A stretch of 64,000 nt of DNA from an uncultured Psychrobacter sp. (GTDB taxonomy: Bacteria > Pseudomonadota > Gammaproteobacteria > Pseudomonadales > Moraxellaceae): assembly GCF_947488565.1 (NCBI RefSeq), contig NZ_CANKZC010000002.1, positions 124,001-188,000 on the forward strand. Reading direction: 5' to 3'. Below are positions 54,506 through 64,000 of this stretch, one piece after another. Under the pieces are notes generated by a model. It was not told the DNA's origin. It saw nothing but the letters and a program-made list of their open reading frames with translations, and searched no databases. The position numbers and the translations under genes are program-made. Position 1 is the first letter of the stretch; each line of letters starts with the position of its first letter.

Positions 54506-55144
54506 ATGAAAATTTTAGTCATAGGTGCCAGTGGTCGCGTTGGTAGTGATCTGGTTGAGCAATTATTAGCTGATAACCATCAAGTGGTCGGTACTACCCG
54601 TCAAGATGAAATATTATTTAATGATGATAATTACACGCAGTTAGATTTGGATATTACCGCCGAGAAAAATGCTATCCAGAGCCAAATCGCTGATGATATC
54701 GAAGCAGTATATTTTGTCGCAGGTTCTGGCGGTAAGGGTGTGTTAGAGGTTGATTTACATGGTGCGGTCAAGACCATGCAAGCTGTAGAAGACAAAGGTA
54801 TCAAACGTTATATCATGTTAAGTACGGTATTTTCACTGGATACCAGCAAATGGGACAACCCTGCTATCGCTGACTTAAAAGACTATTACATTGCCAAGCA
54901 TTATGCGGATCAGTGGTTAGTGAATAACAGTACACTCGACTATACTATCGTGCAAGCTGGTGCTTTAAAAGAGCGTGCCGGCACTGGTAAAATCGCTATA
55001 AACAGTACTGAGGCTGGTGAAAATGCCATTGAGGACGTTGCCGCTACGTTAGTTGCAGTATTAAATGCCGATAATACAAACAAGCAAGTCTTTAATATGC
55101 AAAATGGTGACACCGCTATCAGTGACGCTATCGCAAAATTATAA
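54506..55144 (+). CDS. NAD(P)-binding Rossmann-fold protein (atypical SDR, NmrA/YhfK-like)
   Basis: 212 residues. Glycine-rich KILVIGASGRVGSDLVEQLL at the N-terminus binds the dinucleotide; YIMLSTVFSLDTSKWDNP near residue 107 and YYIAKHYADQWLVNNSTLDYTIV near residue 128 hold a Tyr/Lys pattern. Typical of small atypical short-chain dehydrogenases that reduce flavins or quinones or act as sensors. Specific role unknown. AGGAAAGATT precedes the ATG; terminator follows. Confidence 0.82.
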   Translation: MKILVIGASGRVGSDLVEQLLADNHQVVGTTRQDEILFNDDNYTQLDLDITAEKNAIQSQIADDIEAVYFVAGSGGKGVLEVDLHGAVKTMQAVEDKGIKRYIMLSTVFSLDTSKWDNPAIADLKDYYIAKHYADQWLVNNSTLDYTIVQAGALKERAGTGKIAINSTEAGENAIEDVAATLVAVLNADNTNKQVFNMQNGDTAISDAIAKL

Positions 55145-55178
55145 TAGAGCGTAGTGCTACAAGAGTTAAAGCGATAAA

Positions 55179-55216
55179 AAAGCGAGTAAGCCTAAAGGTT
55201 TGCTCGCTTTAATTTT
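55179..55216 (+). terminator. Intrinsic terminator after NAD(P)-binding protein gene
   Basis: AAAGCGAG (55179-55186) and CTCGCTTT (55203-55210), extended inward with mismatches, then AATTTT. It may also serve the convergent epmA. Confidence 0.7.
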
Positions 55217-55344
55217 GGAACGCCTAACGCCTTGTAAAGTAATTATGTTATCAAATAGCTAGAGTAGCGAAGAGGATTGTGACATATCAACTTAGTAGCA
55301 AACCAAATTAGTATCTAGGCTAATTAGTGCTAAGCTAATTAATG

Positions 55345-56367
55345 CTAGGCCAAGTCGCTTGGAAAAGTAATGACTTCTTCTAAGCTGGTTGCTCCTGTTA
55401 GCACCATGAGTAGCCTATCTAAACCCAATGCAATACCGCTACAAGCTGGCAAATCATCACAAGCGGCAAGCAGATGCTCATCGATAGGCATGTTCGGTAA
55501 GCCATGACGCTTGCGCAATAGATTGTCTTGTTCAAAACGCTGCTTTAATGCTGCACCGTCTGCCAGTTCATCATAAGCATTGGCAATCTCAATCCCATTG
55601 ATATATAGCTCAAAGCGTTTCGCAACTAGATTGCCGTCTTTGTCTAACTCGGTTTTTGCGAGTGCCGCCGTGGCAGGTGGATAGTCGATAATTATCGTCG
55701 GTAATTCGTGTCCCAGATTTGGCTCGACCGCATGGCTGAATAATAAATCTAACCACCCTTGCCGACTATCTTCTTTATTATCTATATCAGTATCAAAATC
55801 AAAACCTGTCAACCCTTTATCTTCTGCGACCGCTTCCAATGCTTCTATACTGGCTGTCAGCGGATGGATTCCCACAAAGTCCATAAATGCGTCAACATAA
55901 CGATAGTGATTCATGACTACCGGATAGCCATATAATGCTTCTAACAATTGACCGAGCTCGTCAGCCAAATCTGTTAGGTTGTAATACGGCTGATACCATT
56001 CAAGCATGGTAAATTCAATATTATGCCGCGTCCCTATCTCATTATCGCGAAATACAGAGCAAATCTGATACATAGACACCTGCCAGCTGGCAAGAAGACG
56101 CTTCATCGCAAACTCAGGAGAGGTATGTAGATAATAAGTATACGGCTTATCTTGATAAGTGACTTGCGCCGCCACTGATTGCAAAAAAGTATCCGTATTA
56201 CCTGCTTGCGATAGCAGTGGTGTCTGTACTTCAAGCACTTGACGCGTTGCAAAAAACTGACGAATATCACTAAGCAGTTTTGCGCGCTTTTGCGCCATGG
56301 CAAGTGTCATAGTTGGGGCATAGGTAGGCTTAGAAGTATGGGTAGAAGTACGGTTTGATGGGTTCAT
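55345..56367 (-). CDS. epmA: Elongation factor P--(R)-beta-lysine ligase
   Basis: 340 residues, a truncated class II lysyl-tRNA synthetase lacking the anticodon domain. VLEVQTPLLSQAGNTDTFLQS near residue 45, YYLHTSPEFAMKRLLA near residue 78, FRDNEIGTRHNIEFTMLEWY near residue 107 and CSGIALGLDRLLMVLTG near residue 310 are the class II motifs. It attaches beta-lysine to EF-P, which helps ribosomes through polyproline stretches. epmB and efp are not in the window. A 15-residue Ser/Thr-rich N-terminus precedes the core. Confidence 0.93.
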   Translation of the reverse strand: MNPSNRTSTHTSKPTYAPTMTLAMAQKRAKLLSDIRQFFATRQVLEVQTPLLSQAGNTDTFLQSVAAQVTYQDKPYTYYLHTSPEFAMKRLLASWQVSMYQICSVFRDNEIGTRHNIEFTMLEWYQPYYNLTDLADELGQLLEALYGYPVVMNHYRYVDAFMDFVGIHPLTASIEALEAVAEDKGLTGFDFDTDIDNKEDSRQGWLDLLFSHAVEPNLGHELPTIIIDYPPATAALAKTELDKDGNLVAKRFELYINGIEIANAYDELADGAALKQRFEQDNLLRKRHGLPNMPIDEHLLAACDDLPACSGIALGLDRLLMVLTGATSLEEVITFPSDLA

Positions 56368-56421
56368 TATTATCCAATATGATTATTAATAATATCTTCT
56401 TGAGATTGATATCTACCGTCT

Positions 56422-57576
56422 TTAAAGCTGCCACTCACGGCGCAAATGATAATCACGACGCAGCTGGTCAAAGTCCACGCCACTCACCTGTCCATTAGTT
56501 ACTTTTTCGCGCAGCTCTCTATCATCTTGCATGATATCATAAAACTTTATCAGTCTATCTGGATAGGCTTTAAGCTCAGACCATAGATACATATTGACTG
56601 GTAATAGCTGCTGCATAGCTTGTGTAGGCGTGACCGCAAATTCTTCACATAATGCATCATAGACCATTTGCGTACCGCGCAGCTTACCTTCTAAGGTATA
56701 ACCGGCGATATGCGGGGTGGCGATAGCCAGCTTTGATAGTAACTGTTCAGATATGTACGGCTCGTGCTCAAAAACGTCGAGCACTACTTGACGCTCATTA
56801 CTCTCGATGTCGGCTTGTAATGCTGCTGCATCAATAACTGGTCCACGTGCACTATTAATGAGCAAAGTTTCTGACGGCATAGCATCTAACGCAGTTTTAT
56901 TAATTAAGTGCCGCGTAGGATAATCACTACCACTGGGATTATTACTATCTTTTTTGTCCGTCAGCGGCACATGTAAGCTAATAACATCACTTTGGCTAAT
57001 GACCTCATCAAAGCTGGCATTATTGATATTCGATGCAGGTAATAGCGGATCATAACCCAATACTTGCCAGCCAAGATCAGTAGCGTATTGCGCAAGTATG
57101 CTACCAATATTACCAAGCCCAATAATACCCAATGTCGGTGACGTCGATAGCTGCTGCCAGTACTCTGGGCGCAAGGTTAAAATAGCCGTCAACACATATT
57201 GCGCCACCGAATGCTTGCTACAACCAGCCGCATTGGCAAAAGTAATATTGCGCTCTACTAAATAGCCTTGGTCTACATGATCAGTACCAATCGTCGCTGA
57301 GCCGATAAACTTAACACTGTGGTTGTCTGCTAATAAAGTTGCATCAACCTTGGTCACAGAACGGATTAACAATACATCTGGTTGCAGCTTAGCCACCAAT
57401 TGCGCGTTGATATCTCGTCCAGCGACTTTGATAATATTGACCGTTTGATAAGTATTTTGGCCCAACGTATTTTCATTAAAAAAATCTTCAAGACCAGCGA
57501 TATTGCTATCAGCGATGATGGTAAGCTTATGATTGATTTTAGATGTCATAGAATCAGAGCTTATAACATTGGACAT
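56422..57576 (-). CDS. pdxB: Erythronate-4-phosphate dehydrogenase
   Basis: 384 residues, D-isomer 2-hydroxyacid dehydrogenase family. NAD site LGIIGLGNIGSILAQYA near residue 150, catalytic Arg in LLINSARGPVIDAAAL near residue 235, Glu in LDVFEHEPYIS, and His in ATPHIAGYTLEGK near residue 287. The C-terminal dimerisation region (LRRDYHLRREW) sets it apart from SerA. Second step of pyridoxal phosphate synthesis. GAGG lies 10 nt before the ATG. Upstream of epmA by 54 bp. Confidence 0.93.
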   Translation of the reverse strand: MSNVISSDSMTSKINHKLTIIADSNIAGLEDFFNENTLGQNTYQTVNIIKVAGRDINAQLVAKLQPDVLLIRSVTKVDATLLADNHSVKFIGSATIGTDHVDQGYLVERNITFANAAGCSKHSVAQYVLTAILTLRPEYWQQLSTSPTLGIIGLGNIGSILAQYATDLGWQVLGYDPLLPASNINNASFDEVISQSDVISLHVPLTDKKDSNNPSGSDYPTRHLINKTALDAMPSETLLINSARGPVIDAAALQADIESNERQVVLDVFEHEPYISEQLLSKLAIATPHIAGYTLEGKLRGTQMVYDALCEEFAVTPTQAMQQLLPVNMYLWSELKAYPDRLIKFYDIMQDDRELREKVTNGQVSGVDFDQLRRDYHLRREWQL

Positions 57577-57667
57577 AAATGAGCGCCTCGATTAATGGTA
57601 GATAGATAATATTGACATACGCTATTAGACAACAATACTTAGACAGTAATACTGCCTAACGAATAAC

Positions 57668-58831
57668 TCAGCTTTTTGTTTTCTTTTTTATCAGATCATC
57701 AAAATCTAATAACATCTGATTGTCTACTAACGTCACCTCTTTTGGCGCAAAAATCTCATCTCTATGCTGAGAGATCCATTCACGCCATACAGCAAGTCCA
57801 ATGGCCAGCACTACTGGTCCGATAAATAGACCGACAAAACCAAACGCGGTAAGACCACCTAACACACCGATAAAAATAATAATAAAAGGAATTTTGGTCG
57901 CACCACTAATTACAATCGGACGTATCAAATTGTCTACCCAACTAATGACTAAAATACCCCACAATGCCAGACCAATGCCTTCTGTTGTATGTCCTTGACT
58001 CAATAGCCAAAACGCCACCGCGCCCCACGCAAACGGCGTACCAAACGGTATTAACGCAACCATAAAGGTTACGATGGTCAGTAAAATAGGGCTGGGTGAT
58101 CCTGAGAAATAATAGCCAATACCGGCAAGCAGCGCTTGTGCCAATGCAGTCAGACCGATACCGTATACCACCGCACGTGTGGTTGTACCAACCGAATCAA
58201 TATAACCGTCGATTCGATTGCCAATGACGTTGCGTAGTGCTTGGCGAATCTGACGTATCAAACTGGTCCCATCTCGATAAAAGAAAAATAATGTCATGAG
58301 TGCCATACCAAGCTTGGCTAAAGTACTGAGCACCACATCTAGGGCTACTTTGCCATAGTATAAATGCGATTGAATCCAAGCGCGAAACGCCTCAAGTGTC
58401 CCTTCAGGGTTTTTGTTAATTTGCCACAAAATATCTTTTATCTGCTGACCGATAACGGGCAATTCTTTAAAATAATCAGGTACATCAAGGTAGCCTACCT
58501 TCACACGGTAGATTAAGTTGCTATAGAGACTAAGCGCCTCTTGTTGCAAAATAAACACCCCTATCACCAGTGGTACTCCGATAATCAACGAGATACTGAC
58601 CGTCATAATACCAGCACTAAAATCCGGACTGAGTCTGACTTTTTCATGAAAAAAGGTATAGATTGGAAAAGTCACGTAGGCTAATATCGCTGCCCATAAA
58701 GCTGGTACAATAAAAAACTGCACTACCTGAAAGCACAGAATAAATAACATTATCAGTAAGGTAATAGCGAGCAGGCGTTGAATGACGACTTCTTTTGTCC
58801 AGTTTTCAATCATAACTTTTGAACCAAGCAT
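57668..58831 (-). CDS. AI-2E family (PerM-like) transporter
   Basis: 387 residues with about eight hydrophobic segments. The conserved family pattern is visible in VPALWAAILAYVTFPIYTFFHEK near residue 32, LVIGVFILQQEALSLY near residue 85, and the C-terminal GFVGLFIGPVVLAIGLAVW near residue 338. The family includes TqsA (autoinducer-2 exporter) and many permeases with unknown substrates. The start is uncertain: ATG at 58831 or at 58813, neither with a ribosome site. It lies 91 bp upstream of pdxB. Confidence 0.82.
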   Translation of the reverse strand: MLGSKVMIENWTKEVVIQRLLAITLLIMLFILCFQVVQFFIVPALWAAILAYVTFPIYTFFHEKVRLSPDFSAGIMTVSISLIIGVPLVIGVFILQQEALSLYSNLIYRVKVGYLDVPDYFKELPVIGQQIKDILWQINKNPEGTLEAFRAWIQSHLYYGKVALDVVLSTLAKLGMALMTLFFFYRDGTSLIRQIRQALRNVIGNRIDGYIDSVGTTTRAVVYGIGLTALAQALLAGIGYYFSGSPSPILLTIVTFMVALIPFGTPFAWGAVAFWLLSQGHTTEGIGLALWGILVISWVDNLIRPIVISGATKIPFIIIFIGVLGGLTAFGFVGLFIGPVVLAIGLAVWREWISQHRDEIFAPKEVTLVDNQMLLDFDDLIKKKTKS

Positions 58832-59572
58832 TGACAGTAAGAAATTAGCGAGCTTTTTACTGCAAAATTTGTAAATGAATAGACATCCGCTTATAGATGA
58901 TGTCTACAAACTATATCCATGTATAACAGAGCTATATAATAAATCTGTTTGATAAATTTGAGAGTCTTTGAACTTTTATTTTTGTTCTTTATGCTGTCAA
59001 CTATATCCTATTCACAGCTCAATAACTTATATACAACAACAAATAATTTATTGATTGACCTAACTGACTCAGTATTGTCAACTTGGTAAAAAAACTTAAA
59101 TATCGGCAATCATTATGCAATAACGTTCTATAAATAAACAATGACGTGTTGTAATTTTTACTTACAATTTCACTTTTATTTAGCAAAAAATTGACGTTTA
59201 TGTGATACAGAAAAATTAATACTTATTACAATAATACTTAGATAACTGAGTAGTCATCTATAGGGGTAAATCACTGCTGCGTTCTCGTAGGTTATACAAT
59301 TGATGTTATACTAAAGCTATTAATTTGATTTTAACAATACTATGTAGATTTTTCGGACAATATTCTGTGCAAATGTCAATATCGCCGATCGTATGCAGGC
59401 GATTATTAGTATTGATTAATACTGTTTACCTAAAAATATTAGCATACAGTCTAATAATTAAAACGTGATGCCTAAGCAGGCTATAACTGCTAGCACCGTT
59501 CTATAGATACTTTTATTTTGGGTTCACAATAGCCCACCAATTTTCGTTGATATACTTATAGGAATAACAACA
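58832..59572. other. 741-bp AT-rich gene-free region between AI-2E gene and nadE
   Basis: The longest non-coding stretch in the window. No reading frame, tRNA or clear hairpin with a T-tail. AGTATT-N4-AATACT near 59409-59424 is the best small dyad. AGGAATAACAACA precedes nadE. Confidence 0.5.
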
Positions 59573-61294
59573 ATGTCAAAAGACACTGATAACTCTAATC
59601 TTACGGCAGACAACTCTGCTAATACAACGAGTTCACCTTCAAACGATAGGTCTGCAAACAATGTAGCGCCAAATGAGGTTACCTTCGCTTTAGCCCAATC
59701 ACATTTTTTGGTAGGGGATATCTCTGCCAATGCTGACAAAATGCGTCAACTTGCCATCCAAGCGCGCGATCAGGGCGCTGATGTCATTGTTTTCCCAGAA
59801 TTGGCTTTGCTAGGCTACCCACCGCAGGATTTACTGCTTCGTCCAAGCTTATCTGGACGCATCAAAAGCGCACTATCGGCTTTAAGTGATATTCAAGATA
59901 TCGTGATGATCGTCGGCTATCCACATGTTGACCATCATGGCACCTTTAACTCAGCCGCTATCTTGCATAATGGCCATCAAAAAGGTTTTTATCATAAACA
60001 GTTTTTGCCCAATTATGGGGTATTTGATGAACGCCGTTACTTTGATAAAGGCCGCAATCAAGTGTTATTTGATTATAAAGGCATCACCATCGGACTACTT
60101 ATCTGCGAAGATTTATGGGAAAAATCACCCATTGCAGATCTTAAACAGCAAGGCGTCGACATCATTGTCAGTCTTAATGCTTCTCCGTTTGAGACGGGTA
60201 AGCAAGATATGCGTAAGACCATGCTGACTCAGCGTAGCCGTGAGCACAAAGTACCCATTGTCTATGTGAATGCAGTAGGTGGTCAAGACGACTTAGTATT
60301 CGACGGTGGTTCTATTGTCGCGCAAGCCGATGGCTCTATCGCTCATGAAGCTCCACGCTTTTTAGATCAATTAATGCTAGCGACTTTAAATGTCGATAGC
60401 AATACATTCAACACTCAAGAAAAAGCGCCACTAACGCTGAGCCGTGAGTCAGAGATGTACCAAGCGTTAGTCGTTGGGCTACGTGATTATGTCAATCATT
60501 CAGGATTTGGTGGCGTATTGGTTGGTTTATCAGGTGGTATCGATTCGGCCTTGACCTTGTGTATCGCTGTAGATGCTTTGGGAGCAGATAAAGTCTATGC
60601 TGTCATGATGCCTTATGAGTTCACTTCAAAGATAAGCTTAGAAGACGCTCAAGCACAAGCGCGTCGTTTAAATGTCTCTTATACTGTTTGCCCTATCTTT
60701 GATGCCGTCGAAGGTATTCGCCATACGTTAGCGCCATTATTTAACAAGTCACCTGCTGACACCACTGAGGAAAATATCCAAGCACGTGCGCGCGGCGTTA
60801 TCTTGATGGCATTGTCTAATAAATTTGGACATTTGGTCATTACGACTGGCAACAAGTCTGAGCTAGCAGTCGGCTACTCTACTTTGTATGGTGATATGGC
60901 TGGCGGCTTTGATGTGTTAAAAGACGTTTATAAATCACAGGTTTATAACTTGGCAAGCTATCGTAATCGCTTAGAGGATACGCCTGTGATTCCTGAACGG
61001 GTCATTACTCGTCCGCCATCAGCTGAGCTACGTCCTGATCAAAAAGATCAAGACAGCCTACCTGATTATGAGGTGTTAGATGGCATCTTAACCTTGTATA
61101 TCGATGAAGATATGGGTTATCAAGCGATCGTCGATAAAGGTTTTGATGCCGATATGGTGGCCAAAACCATCAAAATGGTGGACAATAGCGAATATAAACG
61201 TCGTCAGTCACCGATTGGTACGAAGATTAGTCAAAGAGCCTTTGGGCGCGAGCGTCGCTATCCGTTAGTCAACAAATGGTCAATTAATAGCTAA
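59573..61294 (+). CDS. nadE: Glutamine-dependent NAD+ synthetase
   Basis: 573 residues, two domains. N-terminal nitrilase-type glutaminase: Glu in VFPELALLGYPPQDLL near residue 78, Lys in KQFLPNYGVFDERRYF near residue 144, Cys in LLICEDLWEKS near residue 180. C-terminal NAD synthetase: the ATP pyrophosphatase loop S320-G-G-I-D-S, TTGNKSELAVGYSTLYGDMA near residue 425, and PPSAELRPDQKDQDSLPDY near residue 480. Ammonia from glutamine is channelled to amidate deamido-NAD. A ~35-residue Ser/Asn-rich N-terminus is extra. Confidence 0.95.
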   Translation: MSKDTDNSNLTADNSANTTSSPSNDRSANNVAPNEVTFALAQSHFLVGDISANADKMRQLAIQARDQGADVIVFPELALLGYPPQDLLLRPSLSGRIKSALSALSDIQDIVMIVGYPHVDHHGTFNSAAILHNGHQKGFYHKQFLPNYGVFDERRYFDKGRNQVLFDYKGITIGLLICEDLWEKSPIADLKQQGVDIIVSLNASPFETGKQDMRKTMLTQRSREHKVPIVYVNAVGGQDDLVFDGGSIVAQADGSIAHEAPRFLDQLMLATLNVDSNTFNTQEKAPLTLSRESEMYQALVVGLRDYVNHSGFGGVLVGLSGGIDSALTLCIAVDALGADKVYAVMMPYEFTSKISLEDAQAQARRLNVSYTVCPIFDAVEGIRHTLAPLFNKSPADTTEENIQARARGVILMALSNKFGHLVITTGNKSELAVGYSTLYGDMAGGFDVLKDVYKSQVYNLASYRNRLEDTPVIPERVITRPPSAELRPDQKDQDSLPDYEVLDGILTLYIDEDMGYQAIVDKGFDADMVAKTIKMVDNSEYKRRQSPIGTKISQRAFGRERRYPLVNKWSINS

Positions 61295-61354
61295 AAGCCT
61301 ATTGGTTTTACTATTTGGTTTTGATCATACCTTTATATTATTATATTTATTATT

Positions 61355-61383
61355 AGCTGGGCACTTCTTGTCCAGCTTTTTTT
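61355..61383 (+). terminator. Intrinsic terminator after nadE
   Basis: AGCTGG-type arm (61355-61363) pairs with TGTCCAGCT (61369-61377), one mismatch, then TTTTTTT. Confidence 0.75.
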
Positions 61384-61569
61384 ATTAGCAGTACCTTAAT
61401 TCCTTGGTATGATAGTTTTAGCGTGGTTATTAAATACTTTATACAAGTACAAATACGTATTTGGTATCTATTTTATTCAATGTATAAATCACAGTTATTA
61501 CGACTTGCGGTGCTGCCTTTTTATTTACTTTCAAACCTTTCTATTTTTCTACCTTTCTTTGAGTACTTC

Positions 61570-62844
61570 ATGAGTTTGCTAACCGCTAGTATCTGCCTCC
61601 TTTTGTTGCTTGCCCTAAGCGCTTTTGTGTCTGCTGCCGAGATTGCCATCGCCGCTGGTCGCAAAATTAAACTACAAATTATGGCAAAAGAAGGAGAAGT
61701 CCGAGCACTTGATGTCCTACACATGCAGGACAATCCTGGTAGTTTTATCACTGTGGTACAAGTGGTTCTAAACGCCGTCGCTATTTCAGCTGGTGCAGTG
61801 GGCGAATCGGCTATCAGTCCTTACTTACAGCTTTTATTTAACAATGAAGCCATCGCGTCAATTGTCTCTTTTGTCTTGATTACCAGCTTGTTTTCTTTGC
61901 TGGCTGACCTAATGCCTAGACGTTTGGCAATGTCCAGTACTGAGATTATAGCCGTGCGACTCGTACGACCAATGATGCTTTTAATTTTTGTGTTCAAACC
62001 CATCATCTGGGTATTTGATGGTGCAGCAAATGTTATTTTTGAGGTGTTGGGTATATCAACTGCGCGTCAAGATGATATGACGTCAGAAGATATTTATGCC
62101 GTTATGGATGCTGGGGCTGAAGCTGGGGTATTAAAAAAGCAAGAACATCATTTGATAGAAAATATCTTCGAGATGCAAGAGCGGACCGTCACCTCAGTGA
62201 TGAATCCACGCGAACATATCGTTTACTTTGATACCAAAACAAGTACCGACAAAGTGGTCGAGACCATGATCGAGCAACCCCACAATAAGTTTTTGGTGTG
62301 CAATGATGATGACTTAGAGCATATCATTGGTTATGTAGAGTCTCGTAGCTTTTTAGCGTTAGTCCTTAATCAGCAAAAGGTTAGTTTAACCGATAAAGCG
62401 CTACTAAAGCCCGCCCTCTTCGTGCCCGACACCTTATCTTTGTTTGAAGTGCTAGAGATGTTCAAATCCACTGGTGCAGACTTTGCCGTCATCGTCAATG
62501 AGTATGCAATGGTCGTGGGCGTCATTACGCTTAAAGACGTGATGAGTATCGTCATGGGTGAGCTTGTTACGTTAGAAGATCAGCCTATTGTCCAGCGTAC
62601 TGATAATTCTTGGCTGATCGACGGTATGACGCCTATCGAAGATGTGGTTCGTGCTTTAGATATCGTAAACTTACCGCGCAATCAAAACTATGAAACCATC
62701 AGTGGTTTTATGATGTATATGCTGCGAAAAATACCCAAAAAAACGGATACCATCGAATATGCCAACTATCGGTTTGAAATACTAGATACTGAAAAATTAA
62801 AAATCAATCAGATGCTAGTGACCAAACTTGAAGAAACTGCCTAG
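61570..62844 (+). CDS. CNNM/CBS-domain membrane protein (hemolysin/CorC-like)
   Basis: About 424 residues. N-terminal CNNM/DUF21 membrane domain (LLALSAFVSAAEIAIAAG near residue 12, four helices), two CBS domains (RTVTSVMNPREHIVYF near residue 203; VVGVITLKDVMSIVMGEL near residue 316), and a C-terminal transporter-associated domain (YETISGFMMYMLRKIPK near residue 375). Often annotated as hemolysin; the family is linked to Mg2+/Co2+ efflux. The ATG at 61570 fits the family N-terminus; the frame opens 49 codons earlier at a GTG with a hydrophobic but non-conserved extension. Confidence 0.87.
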   Translation: MSLLTASICLLLLLALSAFVSAAEIAIAAGRKIKLQIMAKEGEVRALDVLHMQDNPGSFITVVQVVLNAVAISAGAVGESAISPYLQLLFNNEAIASIVSFVLITSLFSLLADLMPRRLAMSSTEIIAVRLVRPMMLLIFVFKPIIWVFDGAANVIFEVLGISTARQDDMTSEDIYAVMDAGAEAGVLKKQEHHLIENIFEMQERTVTSVMNPREHIVYFDTKTSTDKVVETMIEQPHNKFLVCNDDDLEHIIGYVESRSFLALVLNQQKVSLTDKALLKPALFVPDTLSLFEVLEMFKSTGADFAVIVNEYAMVVGVITLKDVMSIVMGELVTLEDQPIVQRTDNSWLIDGMTPIEDVVRALDIVNLPRNQNYETISGFMMYMLRKIPKKTDTIEYANYRFEILDTEKLKINQMLVTKLEETA

Positions 62845-62925
62845 ACATTCTGCAAAAACAGCTTTTTCTTGGAGAGGTCTGTCGATGATCTCAAAAACAA
62901 ATAGTGAGAGCAGTAAGTAACCTAC

Positions 62926-63651
62926 TCAATCTCGTGCACCAAATATCGCTGTGCCAACCCTTACCATCGTAGAGCCGTTAGCAATAGCGGCTGCCATATC
63001 ATTACTCATACCCATACTAAGCGTATCCCAAGCTTCTAAATCCGGATGTTCTTGCTTTGTCTTTTCAAATAACATCTTCGTGCGTTTAAACGCATCTGTA
63101 TTAGACTTGGCAGGAATAATCATTAAACCGCGTAATTGCAGGCGCTCATAGTCCTTAATAGTTGCTATTAAATCGGGCAAATCCTCAGGGCGACAACCCG
63201 ACTTACTTTCCTCATCATCTATATTAAGTTGTATAAGCACATTCAGTGGCGGCATATCTGTTGGACGCTGATCGTTTAGACGTTTTGCAATGATGTCACG
63301 CTCAAGCGTTTGTACCCAATCAAAGTTTTCGGCAATGTCACGAGTCTTGTTACGCTGAACATGTCCAATATAATGCCATACGATAGAGGCAGCTTCAGGC
63401 TGACCTTGTAGTGTCTTGATTTTTTCAATGGCTTCTTGCAGATAGTTCTCACCAAAATCCCGTTGTCCTTGCCGAGCCAATATAGCGATCATATCAGCAG
63501 GCTTGGTTTTTGAAACTGCAAGCAATATGACGTCTGATGCTGATCTAGTAACTCTTTTCTGATCCGTTATTAAATCATTGGCCTGCACATAGGCTTGAGT
63601 TACTTGTTCGTTAACCTGTTGCCAGTTGGCGATTAAACGATGCTCATTCAT
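62926..63651 (-). CDS. yggS: PLP homeostasis protein, YggS family
   Basis: 241 residues, PLP-binding TIM-barrel. The PLP Lys is in VILLAVSKTKPADMI near residue 45; FGENYLQEAIEKIK near residue 73, WHYIGHVQRNKTRDIAENFDWVQTL near residue 94, and LSMGMSNDMAAAIANGSTMVRVGTAIFG at the end are diagnostic. No enzymatic activity is known; it buffers PLP and amino acid balance. AAGGATACAAT precedes the ATG. Divergent from the gene at the right edge. Confidence 0.95.
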   Translation of the reverse strand: MNEHRLIANWQQVNEQVTQAYVQANDLITDQKRVTRSASDVILLAVSKTKPADMIAILARQGQRDFGENYLQEAIEKIKTLQGQPEAASIVWHYIGHVQRNKTRDIAENFDWVQTLERDIIAKRLNDQRPTDMPPLNVLIQLNIDDEESKSGCRPEDLPDLIATIKDYERLQLRGLMIIPAKSNTDAFKRTKMLFEKTKQEHPDLEAWDTLSMGMSNDMAAAIANGSTMVRVGTAIFGARD

Positions 63652-63982
63652 ATTGTATCCTTCTTATTATCTTTTCTGTCATCCAAAAATTGGTTTATAA
63701 AACCTTGAACATATAGTACTTGGCAAAAATTTTCTAAGAAAATTATACCGTTAATCGTCATTATTTACATTTAATCTGTTTCTTTTATGATAGAAATTGA
63801 CTATTATTGTTATTAATTTGTTACTTTAGCTCACTTGCACTACTAAAGTAGATATGAGCTGTAAATAAAGTAAAGATAGTGTTATTAGTCTCCTAATAGC
63901 TCTATAAAGCTTTGAAGTAATTTTAACCCAGAAACTCTTTATTGCTCATTTTTACTGTACTGCTAGATAGGAACGCTCGACC
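63652..63982. other. Divergent intergenic region before the right-edge gene
   Basis: 331 bp, AT-rich, no coding frame. Promoters for yggS and the following gene are expected here; I could not place them. Confidence 0.4.
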
Positions 63983-64000
63983 ATGGCTGAAAAAAGCAAC
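63983..64000 (+). CDS. Start of an unidentified gene, cut by the window edge
   Basis: An ATG at 63983 with AGGAACG about 10 nt upstream begins MAEKSN. Six residues are too few to identify. In Pseudomonas and relatives the gene divergent from yggS is commonly pilT (twitching-motility ATPase), so that is a guess from context only. Confidence 0.45.

Noticed and set aside
61423-61569. N-terminal extension of the CNNM/CBS protein from a GTG
   Set aside because: The family begins at the MSLLTASICLLLLLAL segment; the extension is non-conserved and includes the region just after the nadE terminator.

Overview
The window looks like a chromosomal segment from a Psychrobacter-like member of the Moraxellaceae (Gammaproteobacteria). 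The inference rests on moderate-to-low GC with AT-rich intergenic gaps, the combination of a monomeric and a dimeric NADP-isocitrate dehydrogenase, and gammaproteobacterial versions of hslO, rluE, epmA, pdxB, nagZ and prc. It is mostly core metabolism. I see no rRNA, tRNA, CRISPR array, transposase or phage gene.

Left part (1-8.7 kb, minus strand): a leucine/isovalerate catabolic block (liuD/mccA fragment, liuC-like hydratase, liuB/mccB), then two tandem paralogous ACSF2-like acyl-CoA synthetases with matching promoters and a shared upstream inverted repeat, then a rubredoxin reductase-like flavoprotein. Next (8.9-12.2 kb) is a gltIJKL glutamate/aspartate ABC transporter, divergent from hslO (Hsp33), whose upstream region carries a sigma32-like promoter. 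A lipase-like hydrolase and a fumarylacetoacetate-hydrolase-family enzyme lead into a basic amino acid-type ABC system (16.2-22 kb). That system has one permease pair and one ATPase but three tandem substrate-binding lipoproteins.

Middle part (22-34.7 kb): a small acidic lipoprotein, proA, then a compact cold-shock-domain / guanyl-specific RNase / barstar cassette in which the first two reading frames are in the same frame and separated by one stop codon. These are followed by gltS, a ZIP-like transporter, glyA, ubiC and an N-acyltransferase. A 720-bp gene-free gap holds an orphan terminator and a 7-bp tandem repeat, and leads to the monomeric isocitrate dehydrogenase, which converges on the dimeric icd.

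Right part (36.4-64 kb): rluE, a double-DUF305 lipoprotein, an M61 peptidase, a SlyD-like PPIase, prc, nagZ, two paralogous membrane-anchored proteins (one with an OmpA domain, one without), a rhomboid protease, a metallophosphoesterase, purE-purK-yaiI, an NAD(P)-binding protein, epmA-pdxB-AI-2E transporter (minus), nadE, a CNNM/CBS protein, yggS, and the first codons of an unidentified gene at the right edge.

The most unusual items are the split CSD-RNase/barstar unit, the shared operator and promoter layout of the two acyl-CoA synthetases, the three-receptor amino acid transporter with a 53-bp-spaced dyad at its promoter, the heptanucleotide repeat before icd, the 34-bp perfect palindrome after prc, and the OmpA-domain-swapped paralogue pair. 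All calls come from reading the sequence; no database search was run. Start codons were moved from the longest reading frame where a Shine-Dalgarno sequence or family N-terminus favoured an internal codon.
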